This document shows positions 18,090 through 27,429 of a DNA stretch of 64,000 bases, piece by piece. The stretch is from positions 3,750,501 through 3,814,500 of the forward strand of contig NZ_CP143423.1 of assembly GCF_014337925.2 (NCBI RefSeq). Direction: 5' to 3'. Source of the stretch: Roseobacter fucihabitans (GTDB taxonomy: Bacteria; Pseudomonadota; Alphaproteobacteria; Rhodobacterales; Rhodobacteraceae). Each line of letters opens with the position of its first letter. The first letter of the stretch is position 1. The position numbers and the translations under genes were made by a program. The notes beneath the pieces were generated by a model, which was not told where the DNA came from, made no database searches, and was given only the letters and a program-made list of their open reading frames with translations.

Positions 18090-19624
18090 TCACGCGCACG
18101 GCCCTGCCGATACTGGGCGTGGCTGCAACACTGGCCCTGTGGCAGACCCTGTCGGTGCTCAACGCAGATAGTTTCGTCATCGCAGGGCCATCAGAGGTCG
18201 CAAGGTGGCTCATGGAAAACGCGCGCCTCATGGGCCACGCCACCGCCACCACCCTGTCAGCCGCGTTCTGGGGGTTCCTCTGGGGCAATCTCGTCGCCGT
18301 TTTCATGGCCGCGCTGGTGATCGTGCTCCCGCGCACCGAGCGGTTTGTCTCCTTTGCGGCGCTGGTAATCTTCTGCCTGCCGCTGGTTGCGACGGGTCCG
18401 ATCCTGCGCATCCTCTATGGCACCGGCGCAGGGCCGCAGATCACCCTGGCCGCCCTGGCCGCCTATTATACCACCTACCTCGCGCTGGTCGTTGGCCTGC
18501 GCGCGGTGCCGACGGGGTGGACAGATCTCGTGCGGCTTTACGGACGTGGCCCGCTGACGACCCTGCGCGTGGTGCGGGCGCGCGCCTGCGTTCCCTATCT
18601 GCTGGCCGGGTTGCAGATCGCCGCACCGGCGGCGGTCCTGGGCGCGATGGTGGGAGAGTTCACGGGCGCAGAGCGAGGGCTTGGCGTCTTGACCCTGCGC
18701 GCGATGCGCAGCCTCGACGTCGTCGCAACATGGGGCGTTGCCGCGGTCGCCGCCACCGTCTCCATCCTCGCCTACCTCGGTATCGGCGCGCTGTCGCGGC
18801 TGCGCGGCGAAGGACCACCCGTTCTGATCCTCAGCGCCGGATCATCCAACGCACAGACCTCTCCCATCTGGCGCATATCAGAAGCCATCGGGATCACATT
18901 TATATTACTTCTGATCTGGCAAATCACCATGGATGCCTTCGGATTATCACAGTTTTTTGCAAAAAGACCGGGTGATGTCCTGACGTATCTGGGGGATCCC
19001 AAGGCGCGCGACACGCTGCTGACCGCCCTGTCGGAAACGCTGCTCTGGACCATACCTGGCTATGTTGCGGGGTTGCTGCTGGGCGCGGGGCTCGCCGCAA
19101 TTCTCACCCTTGTGCCTGGCGCTGTAGGTCTGATCATGCCGCTGGCCGTGATGCTGCGCTCCGTGCCGATCATCACAACGGCACCCTTGCTTGTTCTGGC
19201 GCTGGGGCGGGGGGCGGTCGGAACAATTTCCATCGTGGCGATCATGATCTTCTTTCCGACCTTTGTGGCCTGCCTGCATGGGCTGGCGCAAACCCCCGGA
19301 CAGGTGCGCGACGTCTTTGCCAGCTACGGTGCAGGTCGCTTGCGCCTGTTGATCTCCGCTCAGATCCCCGCGATGTTACCTGCATTCTTCGCTTCCGCGC
19401 GCATGGCCGTCCCCGCCGCTCTGCTGGCCGTCACCACGACAGAATGGCTCGCCACAGGGCGCGGTGTCGGCACGTTGATGGCGCTGACGGCCAGCACTTC
19501 TGATTATAACATGTTGTGGAGCGCGGTGGTCGCCGTCGCCCTGATCGCAGCCATCGCCTATCTGCTGGTTGAAGCCGGTGAACGCAGGGTTCTGCGCCGC
19601 TATGCCGCCGAGCAGCTGGTATGA
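18086..19624 (+). CDS. ABC transporter permease, two fused BPD permease domains
   Basis: A 512-residue protein made of two copies of a six-helix NitT/TauT-type permease. The first copy covers residues about 1-245 and the second 270-512. EAA-like loops are visible in both halves (YGRGPLTTLRVVRARAC and ASYGAGRLRLLISAQIP). Most relatives are single-domain proteins that dimerise; here both halves are in one chain, giving a permanent heterodimer. The GTG start at 18086 overlaps the ATPase stop (GTGA). A longer frame from 17894 would run through the ATPase gene and is rejected. Confidence 0.86.
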   Translation: MITRTALPILGVAATLALWQTLSVLNADSFVIAGPSEVARWLMENARLMGHATATTLSAAFWGFLWGNLVAVFMAALVIVLPRTERFVSFAALVIFCLPLVATGPILRILYGTGAGPQITLAALAAYYTTYLALVVGLRAVPTGWTDLVRLYGRGPLTTLRVVRARACVPYLLAGLQIAAPAAVLGAMVGEFTGAERGLGVLTLRAMRSLDVVATWGVAAVAATVSILAYLGIGALSRLRGEGPPVLILSAGSSNAQTSPIWRISEAIGITFILLLIWQITMDAFGLSQFFAKRPGDVLTYLGDPKARDTLLTALSETLLWTIPGYVAGLLLGAGLAAILTLVPGAVGLIMPLAVMLRSVPIITTAPLLVLALGRGAVGTISIVAIMIFFPTFVACLHGLAQTPGQVRDVFASYGAGRLRLLISAQIPAMLPAFFASARMAVPAALLAVTTTEWLATGRGVGTLMALTASTSDYNMLWSAVVAVALIAAIAYLLVEAGERRVLRRYAAEQLV

Positions 19625-20658
19625 AGGCCGTCTTTGCGATCCCCGGTGACATGCACCGCAAGACCGGTGGTTTCATCTATGAGGCTGAGGTCCTGGCCGC
19701 CCTGAACCAGATCGGCGTGCAGACGACACATCTCGAACTCCCCGATAGTTTCCCCGATCCGACGCCGGACGATATGGCACGCACGCTTGCAGCGCTTGCC
19801 GCCGTACCCGCCGATGTGCCCATCATTCTGGATGGGTTTGTTGCCGGAACCATTGATCCGCAAGGGGCGGCAAATCTGGCATCCCCCCTGATCTCGATTA
19901 CGCATCATCCGCTGGGCTATGAGACCGGTCTCACGCCCGCCCGCGCCTCCATGCTGATCAATATGGAGCGCGCAGCCCTCGCACAGATGGCGCATGTCGT
20001 GGTGCCCAGCCCGCATACAGCGGCCATGCTCTGCGCCAACTTTGGCCTCGCGGAACATAACATCACCGTGGCCCCCCCCGGTTTTCGGTGCGTACCGACC
20101 GACCCTGCCCCGCCGCAAAAACCCCCGCTGATCCTCTGTGTCGGTTTGCTCGCCCCCCGCAAGGGTCACGACACGCTTCTCGCCGCACTGGCGGGGATCG
20201 TTGATTTGCCCTGGTGTGCGGAAATTGTCGGGAAAGCGCATGATGTTGAGACCCGCGATGCCTTGCTCCAACAACGTGCGGACCTTGGCCTTACCAGTCG
20301 CGTCACATTTACCGGCGAGCTGGACCGCCCTGCGTTGAACGCAAGGTTCAGCGCAGCGAGCCTTTTCGCGCTTGCCACGCATTATGAAGGCTACGGCATG
20401 GTATTTGGTGAAGCGATGCAATGCGGTTTGCCGATTGTCTCCTGCAACACCGGTGCGGTGCCGCATACGGTCGGCGATGCGGGCATCCTCGTACCGCCCG
20501 GCGACCCATTGGCTTTTGGCGCGGCCTTGCGGCAAATGTTGAGCGATCCCAACCTGCGCTCGCATTATGCCAAGTCTTCCGCCGCAAAAGGCAGGGCATT
20601 ACCGACATGGCACGACACAGCGCGGATCATTGCGAATGTCATAGGTCGGGTCATTTGA
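19621..20658 (+). CDS. Glycosyltransferase family 4 (GT-B) protein
   Basis: A 345-residue glycosyltransferase. The C-terminal nucleotide-sugar domain has the E-x7-E motif in EGYGMVFGEAMQCG near residue 257 and LCVGLLAPRKGHD near 175, typical of GT4 retaining enzymes. No membrane segment is seen. It starts four bases inside the permease gene and ends the long plus-strand run. It may add a sugar to the lipid built by the upstream enzymes; the acceptor is unknown. The facing fliI gene ends 164 bases further on. Confidence 0.88.
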   Translation: MKAVFAIPGDMHRKTGGFIYEAEVLAALNQIGVQTTHLELPDSFPDPTPDDMARTLAALAAVPADVPIILDGFVAGTIDPQGAANLASPLISITHHPLGYETGLTPARASMLINMERAALAQMAHVVVPSPHTAAMLCANFGLAEHNITVAPPGFRCVPTDPAPPQKPPLILCVGLLAPRKGHDTLLAALAGIVDLPWCAEIVGKAHDVETRDALLQQRADLGLTSRVTFTGELDRPALNARFSAASLFALATHYEGYGMVFGEAMQCGLPIVSCNTGAVPHTVGDAGILVPPGDPLAFGAALRQMLSDPNLRSHYAKSSAAKGRALPTWHDTARIIANVIGRVI

Positions 20659-20822
20659 TCAGATCCCTACATAAAGGTGATCGGTCCCAAATCGCGGGGT
20701 CGTCAAATTCTTCTGCAAATAATCCGAAGGCAAATCATTGGAGATATTGGCGGCGCATCATATCTCATTCGTGAGCCTCCCCAGACCTTATAGCCTTCGC
20801 TGTTTTGCCTATGTCGCCAGCA

Positions 20823-22190
20823 CTAGGCGGCCGAGGACGGTCTGGCATGAGCCGCTGGCGGGCTCGCTCCCCTTACACGCCTCAGAATTAACTCTAATTG
20901 TGTGAAACTATTCTTCACGCTTTGCGTCTCGACTTTCGCCATGAATGCATCAAGTTCTGGCCAAATCTGAACGGCGGAATCAATCTCGCTGTCGCTGCCT
21001 GCGGAATAAAGGCCTGCTCTGATCATCATGGCATTGCGATCATAGACGGCCAGCAAGTGACGCGCCCGTGATAGAAGGGCGTTCTCCGCTTCTGTTGCCG
21101 CGTCCGGCAAGCTTCTTGATATGGATCGCAGAACATCAATGGCCGGGTACCTGCCGCGTTCGGCAATCGCACGATCAAGGACAATATGGCCGTCAAGAAC
21201 ACCGCGCAATATGTCCGCGATCGGCTCTTCCATATCCGAACCCGCAACGAGAACGCTGAAAACGCCGGTTATATCGCCTTGAATACCCTGACCGGGTCCC
21301 GCGCGTTCGCACAGCGACATGATCATATGGGCCGTCGAGGGAGGATACCCGCGCAAGACCGGTGCTTCCCCCGCAGCCACCGCAACCTCACGGTGCGCCT
21401 CGGCAAAGCGTGTGACGGAGTCCGCCAAGAGCAAAACAGAGCGCCCCTGGTCCCGAAAATGCTCAGCAACGGACATTGCCGCCCAGGCACAGCGCCGGCG
21501 TATCAAAGGTGACTGATCAGAGGTCGCACAAACAACAACCGCGCGTTTGAGCCCTTCACTGCCCAAGACATTTTCGATGAAATGCCTTAGCTCCCTTCCC
21601 CTTTCGCCAATCATGGCGATGACCACGATATCCGCTGTCATGTTTTGCGCCAGATGCCCAAGCAAGCTCGATTTTCCGACCCCGGAGCCGGCAAAAAGAC
21701 CGATTCGCTGACCCTCTACGATCGGTAGCATTGTATTCATTCCGGCCATTCCAGTGTTCAAACGGTCCCCCATGGCACGTCGCATCGCGGGGTCTGGCGG
21801 CGCACGTCGCAGGGGTTTAGCGATCGGCCCTCGCAGCAATGGTTTTCCATCAAGCGGTTTTCCGAATGGGTCGATCACCCGGCCAATCCAAGCGTCATTC
21901 GGCGCGATCCCGCGTGCTTCCAGCAAAGCCGCCCGATCCTTTAATGCAACGCCATCCGGTGCCTGATCCGGCAATAAAACAAGGATATCTCCTTCAAGCT
22001 GCAGCACCTCACCGGAGAGAGGTTCGCCCTTTCGATGGACAACGATGATGTCGCCGATACGAGCTTTTCCCGCCAGACCGGATACGTGAATCACCCCCCC
22101 TTCGACGCGCGTTACACGGCCAATAGCGTGAATTGGATTCAGATCCTTAATCTGAGCGATCAATCCTTCGAAGTGCAGTTGCTTGTTCAT
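20823..22190 (-). CDS. fliI: Flagellar export ATPase FliI
   Basis: A 455-residue soluble ATPase of the flagellar type III export apparatus. Walker A appears as AGSGVGKSS near residues 167-175, Walker B as VLLLADS near 250, with the RVIDPFGKPLDG stretch typical of FliI/YscN near 104. It unfolds and feeds flagellar subunits into the export gate. It is the only minus-strand gene of the block and diverges from flgB, with 81 bases between the starts. The length is usual and the C-terminal 20 residues are a low-complexity Pro/Ala tail. Confidence 0.96.
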   Translation of the reverse strand: MNKQLHFEGLIAQIKDLNPIHAIGRVTRVEGGVIHVSGLAGKARIGDIIVVHRKGEPLSGEVLQLEGDILVLLPDQAPDGVALKDRAALLEARGIAPNDAWIGRVIDPFGKPLDGKPLLRGPIAKPLRRAPPDPAMRRAMGDRLNTGMAGMNTMLPIVEGQRIGLFAGSGVGKSSLLGHLAQNMTADIVVIAMIGERGRELRHFIENVLGSEGLKRAVVVCATSDQSPLIRRRCAWAAMSVAEHFRDQGRSVLLLADSVTRFAEAHREVAVAAGEAPVLRGYPPSTAHMIMSLCERAGPGQGIQGDITGVFSVLVAGSDMEEPIADILRGVLDGHIVLDRAIAERGRYPAIDVLRSISRSLPDAATEAENALLSRARHLLAVYDRNAMMIRAGLYSAGSDSEIDSAVQIWPELDAFMAKVETQSVKNSFTQLELILRRVRGASPPAAHARPSSAA

Positions 22191-22271
22191 GGCAATCCTT
22201 TGGGTTTCGCAAACCCTTTCTAAAGGAATCAGGGTTAAGCCTTGATGAAATCACATGAGGGAGAAGCCCGG

Positions 22272-22670
22272 ATGTTTGAAAATTTAGAAGTCTTCAAGAT
22301 TTCACATGCCATGGCGGTGCATGCAGGCCAGAAACAGGCGATTGCAGCACAGAATGTCGCCAATTCTGACACGCCGGAATACAAGGCGCAGGATCTGGCA
22401 CCCTTTGCGGAAACCTACCAGAATAATATGGCGAACCGTGACATGTCCGGCCAGCGCGCGACACGAGACAAGCATCTCAACGGTGCCCCAAACGGATCTT
22501 CAGCAACACCGATAAACGACGAGACTGCGGTTGCCTCTCCCAATGGGAATACCGTTTCGCTTGAGGGCGAAATGTTGAAATCGCTTGGCGCAAAACGCCA
22601 ACACGACCGCGCATTGGCAATTTACAAATCTTCTCTCAACATCCTGCGCACCACGCTCAGAAGATCTTAA
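22272..22670 (+). CDS. flgB: Flagellar proximal rod protein FlgB
   Basis: A 132-residue rod subunit. The N-terminal helix with HAGQKQAIAAQNVANSDTPE (residues 17-36) is the conserved rod/hook motif, and the C-terminal helix forms the coiled-coil partner. FlgB is exported by the type III machine and makes the base of the rod. ATG at 22272 is preferred over 22242 because GGGAGAA stands seven bases upstream. It opens the plus-strand cluster and lies 15 bases before flgC. Confidence 0.93.
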   Translation: MFENLEVFKISHAMAVHAGQKQAIAAQNVANSDTPEYKAQDLAPFAETYQNNMANRDMSGQRATRDKHLNGAPNGSSATPINDETAVASPNGNTVSLEGEMLKSLGAKRQHDRALAIYKSSLNILRTTLRRS

Positions 22671-22685
22671 TTTTAGGAACGTTTC

Positions 22686-23078
22686 ATGAACGATTTCGCA
22701 AAAGCACTTTCGGTTACCTCCAGCGGTCTCAAGGCGCAGGCCACACGGCTCCGCCATCTCGCCGAAAACATATCCAACGCTGATACGCCCGGCTACCGCC
22801 GCAAACTGGTGGCGTTCGAAACAGCGTTTAATGGGGGCAGCGGTGTTTCGCAGGTCGAAACCAGTCGCGTCAGATTGGATCGTACAACTCTGGAACGAAT
22901 CTATGACCCGTCTCACCCGATGGCTGATGGAGCAGGATATTATGATGGCTCAAACGTCAGTTTGATGATCGAGCTTGGCGACGCAAGGGAAGCGCAGCGA
23001 AGCTATGAGGCGAATCTCAAAGTGTTCGAACAAACACGGAAAATGTCCGGCAGTTTGATGGACTTACTACGCAAATAA
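22686..23078 (+). CDS. flgC: Flagellar basal-body rod protein FlgC
   Basis: A 130-residue rod subunit with the family motif LRHLAENISNADTPGYRRK at residues 21-39 and a C-terminal coiled-coil helix. With FlgB and FlgF it forms the proximal rod crossing the periplasm. It is exported without a cleaved signal. It sits between flgB and fliE in the usual alphaproteobacterial order and looks intact. Confidence 0.94.
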   Translation: MNDFAKALSVTSSGLKAQATRLRHLAENISNADTPGYRRKLVAFETAFNGGSGVSQVETSRVRLDRTTLERIYDPSHPMADGAGYYDGSNVSLMIELGDAREAQRSYEANLKVFEQTRKMSGSLMDLLRK

Positions 23079-23127
23079 CCACCACCGATGCGGCAGAAGA
23101 TGCCGCCATACTTCAAGGAGATCCAGA

Positions 23128-23454
23128 ATGGATATGAAAGCTGTTTCAGCAATTCAAAAGTTTGCCGACGCGCGTGCGACGTCCGCAATTAATAATTACG
23201 TACAGGCACGCCCCGCAACGGAGCCCACGCCAGAAGAGCCCAGCATCGTTCAAAGCGCCGGTAAAGCCGCGCTGGACTTTGCTCAAACACTTGCTCAAAC
23301 CGAAGAGACTGCCAAGCAGGCCATGATCGGCGATGCAGACCCTCATGCTCTGGTGCAGGCACTGGCGCAGACAGAATTGGCCGTCGAAGCGGCCGTTTCC
23401 GTCCGCAATAAAGTCGTTGAAGCGTATCAGGAAATTCTGCGGATGCCCGTTTAA
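23128..23454 (+). CDS. fliE: Flagellar hook-basal body complex protein FliE
   Basis: A 108-residue adaptor that links the MS ring to the rod. The C-terminal half (LDFAQTLAQTEETAKQAM then LAQTELAVEAAVSVRNKVVE) is the FliE signature, with the terminal EAYQEILRMPV nearly invariant in the family. A clear GGAGATC site precedes the ATG. It lies 50 bases after flgC and ends one base before the fliQ start. Confidence 0.94.
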   Translation: MDMKAVSAIQKFADARATSAINNYVQARPATEPTPEEPSIVQSAGKAALDFAQTLAQTEETAKQAMIGDADPHALVQALAQTELAVEAAVSVRNKVVEAYQEILRMPV

Positions 23455-23455
23455 G

Positions 23456-23725
23456 ATGCTCGACGAGGTCATTTTCTTCGACACACTCCGACAGGGGTTA
23501 TGGATTTCCGTAATCATATCTCTGCCGATCTTGACGGCTGCGCTGATCACCGGTGTGTCGATTGGTTTGGTCCAGGCTCTGACGTCGATCCAGGAAATGA
23601 CCTTGACGTTTGTTCCGAAACTGGCGGCCATCGTGATCGTATTCTGGATGTCCATGGGGTTCATGACACAAACCCTAGTGTCCTTTTTTCACAATCGCAT
23701 CGTCCCACTGATTATTGGAGGCTGA
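23456..23725 (+). CDS. fliQ: Flagellar export gate protein FliQ
   Basis: An 89-residue two-helix membrane protein of the type III export gate, the normal length for FliQ. Helices span about residues 17-38 and 50-72, with QALTSIQEMTLTFVPK between them, the most conserved stretch of the family. A longer frame from 23333 runs through fliE and is rejected; ATG at 23456 lies directly after the fliE stop, implying coupled translation. Confidence 0.95.
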   Translation: MLDEVIFFDTLRQGLWISVIISLPILTAALITGVSIGLVQALTSIQEMTLTFVPKLAAIVIVFWMSMGFMTQTLVSFFHNRIVPLIIGG

Positions 23726-23726
23726 G

Positions 23727-24440
23727 ATGGAAAATTCCGGTTATACCACCCTTACCCGGCAGGCTGGCCTGATGCGCGAAATGCGGGTCGTTGCGAATAA
23801 CATCGCAAACACAGCCACTTCCGGATATCGTCAGGAAGGTCTTGTTTTCTCTGAATACGTTCAGGCGATTGAGGGCGCGTCCAGCTTGTCAATGGGGCAG
23901 GGAAATGTACGTCACACCTCCTTCCACCAGGGGGCGTTGACCCAGACGGGCGGTACTTTTGACTTCGCCATTGAGGGAGAGGGCTTCTTTCTCGTCGAAA
24001 CACCGGCTGGAGAACGGCTGACGCGATCCGGCGCGTTTTCTCCGAATGCCGACGGTGATTTGGTCACCTTTGATGGATACCGTGTTTTGGACGCCGGCGG
24101 AGCGCCCGTATTCGTGCCACCCGGTGCAGCCGATGTGGCCGTATCTGCAGATGGAACAATCTCCAGCGAAGGGAACCCGATTGGGCAAATTGGCGTGGTC
24201 CGGCCCCTGAATGCACGCGAAATGATCCGTGAAGATGGGGTCATGTTCCGCGCAGATGAGGGGTATGAACCGGCCGAAGACGCGCGGGTTCTTCAACGCT
24301 TTGTCGAAAATTCCAACGTCGATTCCATTCTGCAAATCACGCGAATGATCGAAGTACAACGCGCCTATGAGTTGGGTGCCAGCTTTCTGGACGCCGAAGA
24401 CCAACGTTTGCGTCAAGCCCTAAAGGCACTGTCACAGTAA
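23727..24440 (+). CDS. flgF: Flagellar basal-body rod protein FlgF
   Basis: A 237-residue rod protein. The N-terminal motif MRVVANNIANTATSGYRQEG, the central barrel-like FlgG-type domain starting FDFAIEGEGFF near residue 77, and the C-terminal EVQRAYELGASFLDAEDQR helix define it. GGAGG seven bases upstream supports ATG at 23727 over 23715. The gene follows fliQ directly and precedes flgG by 21 bases. Confidence 0.93.
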   Translation: MENSGYTTLTRQAGLMREMRVVANNIANTATSGYRQEGLVFSEYVQAIEGASSLSMGQGNVRHTSFHQGALTQTGGTFDFAIEGEGFFLVETPAGERLTRSGAFSPNADGDLVTFDGYRVLDAGGAPVFVPPGAADVAVSADGTISSEGNPIGQIGVVRPLNAREMIREDGVMFRADEGYEPAEDARVLQRFVENSNVDSILQITRMIEVQRAYELGASFLDAEDQRLRQALKALSQ

Positions 24441-24461
24441 CCATCAAAGAGGAGGTGCCAA

Positions 24462-25247
24462 ATGCGCGCCCTGAAAATTGCAGCCACCGGAATGAGCGCC
24501 CAGCAAATGCGGGTCGAAACGATTTCCAACAACCTGTCGAACATGAGCACTACCGGCTATAATGCGCGTCGTGCCGAATTCGCGGATTTGCACTATCAAC
24601 AATTGACGCGTCCCGGCACAATCAGCGCCACGGATGGCACAGTCATGCCGACGGGCGTTCAATTGGGGCTTGGCGTGCGACCCGCAGCTGTTTCGGTACA
24701 GCTTCAACAGGGCGCATTGAGCGCGACAGGTGGCGATCTTGACCTGGCGATTGAAGGTAAGGGTTACCTCGAGGTCACCCTGCCCTCCGGTCAGACGGCC
24801 TATACGCGTGACGGTGGTTTGAAACGTACGGGTGAAGGGCTGATTGTTACCTCCGACGGCTTTCCCGTCGAGCCTCAAATTGTCATCCCGGATGATGCGC
24901 GTAGCATTTCCATCAATGCGTCAGGCGAAGTCTATGCGTATTTTGCGGACGCCCCTGAAGCGCAATTGCTGGGGCAATTCAACATGTCTGGTTTCGCAAA
25001 TGCCAAAGGACTTGAGGCCCTTGGAAGCAATCTGTTCGTTGAAACCGAGGCATCCGGCCCATCGCTTGTGTCGACCCCTGGTGAGGATGGTCTTGGGACG
25101 GTACGGCAGGGGTATCTCGAGGACAGTTCGGTTGATGCAGTACGCGAAATTACAGAGCTGATCGAAGCACAAAGGGGATACGAGATGAATGCCAAGGTCA
25201 TATCAGCGGCAGATCAGATGATGGGCGCAACGACGCAGATCAGATGA
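24462..25247 (+). CDS. flgG: Flagellar distal rod protein FlgG
   Basis: A 261-residue protein, the usual length for FlgG. It begins MRALKIAATGMSAQQ, carries ISNNLSNMSTTGYNARRAEF at about 25-44 and ends in the coiled-coil segment with EAQRGYEMNAKVIS near 235. FlgG forms the distal rod that passes through the P and L rings. An AGGAGG site stands six bases before the ATG. It overlaps flgA by four bases. Confidence 0.95.
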   Translation: MRALKIAATGMSAQQMRVETISNNLSNMSTTGYNARRAEFADLHYQQLTRPGTISATDGTVMPTGVQLGLGVRPAAVSVQLQQGALSATGGDLDLAIEGKGYLEVTLPSGQTAYTRDGGLKRTGEGLIVTSDGFPVEPQIVIPDDARSISINASGEVYAYFADAPEAQLLGQFNMSGFANAKGLEALGSNLFVETEASGPSLVSTPGEDGLGTVRQGYLEDSSVDAVREITELIEAQRGYEMNAKVISAADQMMGATTQIR

Positions 25248-25666
25248 TGCGTATTTGGTTCCTGTTCCTGGCTTTGTGTTTTGGAAACATTGCGCTGGCG
25301 GAGTCGGTTGTCCCCACTCGGACAATCCGCGCCAATGCGATTATCTCTGATGTCGATATAACCTTAAAGGCTGGGACCACGAAAAATGGTTTTGACCGCG
25401 CGGCGGATGTCATTGGCCAGGAAGCCAAAACGACACTCTACGCGGGTCGCCCGATACGGTTTGACGATGTTGGACCGCCTGCATTGGTCACGCGCAATCA
25501 AATCGTGATGCTTCGGTTCCAGACGGCGGGCCTCGTGATCACGACCGAAGGGCGCTCTTTGGAACGGGGTGGGATCGGCGACCGGGTTCGGATCATGAAC
25601 CTGGATTCTCGCGCGACGCTGTTTGGACAAATTCACGCCGATGGATCGGTACACGTAAAGAATTAG
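25244..25666 (+). CDS. flgA: Flagellar P-ring assembly chaperone FlgA
   Basis: A 140-residue periplasmic protein with a signal peptide (MMRIWFLFLALCFGNIALA) and an SAF domain. Family marks are the YAGRPIRFDDVGPP segment near 65 and the C-terminal RDSRATLFGQIHADG-like strand. FlgA helps FlgI form the P ring. It is short compared with enterobacterial FlgA (about 220) because it lacks the N-terminal domain, as is common in alphaproteobacteria. The start overlaps flgG by ATGA. Confidence 0.9.
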   Translation: MMRIWFLFLALCFGNIALAESVVPTRTIRANAIISDVDITLKAGTTKNGFDRAADVIGQEAKTTLYAGRPIRFDDVGPPALVTRNQIVMLRFQTAGLVITTEGRSLERGGIGDRVRIMNLDSRATLFGQIHADGSVHVKN

Positions 25667-25675
25667 GAGCTATTA

Positions 25676-26407
25676 ATGAAGGTTCGACATTTTCCCATCG
25701 CGCTTGGTCTTATCCTAATCGCGGGTTGCGCACGTTTTGATCATATCGGGAAGGCACCCTCGTTCACCTCTCCCTCTGGAACGCGTGAGCACAATGCAAT
25801 GCTGTCCCCTGGATTGCCATTGCGCGCGGATGCACAGGGCCCGACAGAGCAAGCGTCGCTGTGGTCGGGTGCGCGCCAGTCTCTTCTTGGTGACAGACGG
25901 GCGGTCCAGCAGGGTGATATTCTTACGGTCGTGATCGAGATTGACGAAGAGGCGGAGATTTCGAACGCAACCGACAGGTCCCGGTCAGGTTCCGAAAGCC
26001 TTAGTCTATCCGGCCTATTCGGCTTGCCCCAACGGCTCGATGAACGTCTACCAGAAGGGGCGTCCGCGGCGAATGCAGTAGGCATCAATTCAAACAGCAG
26101 CTCCTCTGGCGATGGCTCGGTGAAGCGCAACGAAAAGCTCACCTTGCGTGTTGCGGCTACGATCGTCGATGTGTTGCCAAATGGCGTGCTTTCAATCGCC
26201 GGAAGCCAAGAGCTTCGGGTCAATTTCGAAATGCGCGAATTGCTGGTGTCAGGCTACGTAAGGCCGGAGGATATTTCACGTCAAAACGAGATCACTTACG
26301 ACAAGATCGCGACGGCGCGTGTCTCATACGGTGGTCGCGGCCAAATATCGGACGTTCAACAACCACGCCTTGGTCAACAGGTTCTGGATGCCGTTTTGCC
26401 GTTCTAG
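25676..26407 (+). CDS. flgH: Flagellar L-ring lipoprotein FlgH
   Basis: A 243-residue outer-membrane lipoprotein. The leader ends in a lipobox (LILIAGC, Cys near residue 22). SLLGDRRAVQQGDILTVVIE near 70 and the C-terminal VSYGGRGQISDVQQPRLGQQ are FlgH signatures. It builds the L ring in the outer membrane. An AGGAG site lies before ATG. It is the last ring gene present; flgI is not in this window. Confidence 0.94.
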   Translation: MKVRHFPIALGLILIAGCARFDHIGKAPSFTSPSGTREHNAMLSPGLPLRADAQGPTEQASLWSGARQSLLGDRRAVQQGDILTVVIEIDEEAEISNATDRSRSGSESLSLSGLFGLPQRLDERLPEGASAANAVGINSNSSSSGDGSVKRNEKLTLRVAATIVDVLPNGVLSIAGSQELRVNFEMRELLVSGYVRPEDISRQNEITYDKIATARVSYGGRGQISDVQQPRLGQQVLDAVLPF

Positions 26408-26418
26408 GAGAGTTCTAA

Positions 26419-26940
26419 ATGAAAAAATTAATACCCATCATCATGCTTATTATTGGTTCTGGTGCGGGTGTCGGCGCAGGCATTTTTATGCGCCCTCCTC
26501 CCGTGGAAGTTCATAGTGAAGCACCCCTCGAAGAGACGGAAATTACCGAACAGGACCAATCAGAGGCCAAAGCACCATCAAATTCGGCAGACCGCATTGG
26601 CCCATCGTCGGAGGGGATGGAATATGTGAAATTACCGAACCAATTTGTTGTTCCTCTTGTGGATGAAGATCGCATTTCGGCGATGGTCGTCATGGCTTTG
26701 AGCCTCGAGGTTTTAAGCGGTTACGCTACTGACGTGATCGATATAGAGCCCAAGCTGCGTGATGAGTTTTTGCGTGTACTCTTTGACCATGCAAGTATCG
26801 GTGGCTTTGCAGGTGCCTTTATAAACAACGAGAACCTCGATGTTATAAGAAGGCGTTTGCGCGAGGTGGCAAAGGCCGTGATGGGACCAGAAGTTGTCAA
26901 TGACGTGCTAATTTACGAGATTGCCCGCCAAGATTATTGA
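26419..26940 (+). CDS. fliL: Flagellar basal body-associated protein FliL
   Basis: A 173-residue inner-membrane protein with one N-terminal helix (residues 5-25), a charged linker and a periplasmic domain. YVKLPNQFVVPLV near 72, the MALSLEV strand near 92 and the IEPKLRDEFLRVLF helix near 110 match FliL, which surrounds the stator and supports motor torque. It is 11 bases after flgH. In related genomes more motor and export genes follow; here the cluster stops and insertion-element debris begins about 500 bases downstream. Confidence 0.85.
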   Translation: MKKLIPIIMLIIGSGAGVGAGIFMRPPPVEVHSEAPLEETEITEQDQSEAKAPSNSADRIGPSSEGMEYVKLPNQFVVPLVDEDRISAMVVMALSLEVLSGYATDVIDIEPKLRDEFLRVLFDHASIGGFAGAFINNENLDVIRRRLREVAKAVMGPEVVNDVLIYEIARQDY

Positions 26941-27429
26941 ACCTGCTTTCAGGGGCGACATTTGCGAGTGCCTTTTTTCGTATACCATATAGAGGTAGGG
27001 TTTCGTCTCCATCGCCCCGCATTATTTTAACAGCCCTACATTAACTTACGTCAAACCGCCTGAGTTATCGAGTGACCTATTTTTTCGGGCAGGGCAGGTT
27101 TTGACCTGCCCTGCGCCCTGAGGTTCTCTCGCGATGCATTAAGATTTCTTCGTCGCTACGGTATTGAACAAATAAACAAATGCCAAAGCGCGCTTTGTTC
27201 CAAGCATCGTTTCTCCCTTGCTCGGCAAGAGAGAAAAACAGGGCGATGGTGGTCATCTTGGCAAAAGGCTCTTCAGTTTACGATGTGCTAGGTGATATTA
27301 TTGCAGATTTTCGACGCACCACAGGGTTGCTTTGTAGCGTTGACGAATCATACGCATTTTGGACCTGTCGCGGTTTCGTGCCGCCCCCGGTGCTCGTTTA
27401 AGCCCCCTTCCGTTCGAAAGCGTACCGCT
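26941..27429. other. Non-coding stretch after fliL with one strong inverted repeat
   Basis: No convincing gene is seen in these 490 bases. A perfect ten-base inverted repeat, CAGGGCAGGT at 27090-27099 and its complement at 27104-27113 with a TTTG loop, could form a stable hairpin. A T-run precedes it rather than follows it, so it is not a standard terminator for fliL on the plus strand. The stretch is the junction between the flagellar genes and the accessory region. Confidence 0.4.

Noticed and set aside
19600-20565. Minus-strand frame of 321 codons
   Set aside because: Antisense to the glycosyltransferase; no family likeness.
27090-27113. Hairpin after fliL as a terminator
   Set aside because: The T-run is on the wrong side for the plus strand and the minus strand has an A-run, so it is listed only as an inverted repeat.
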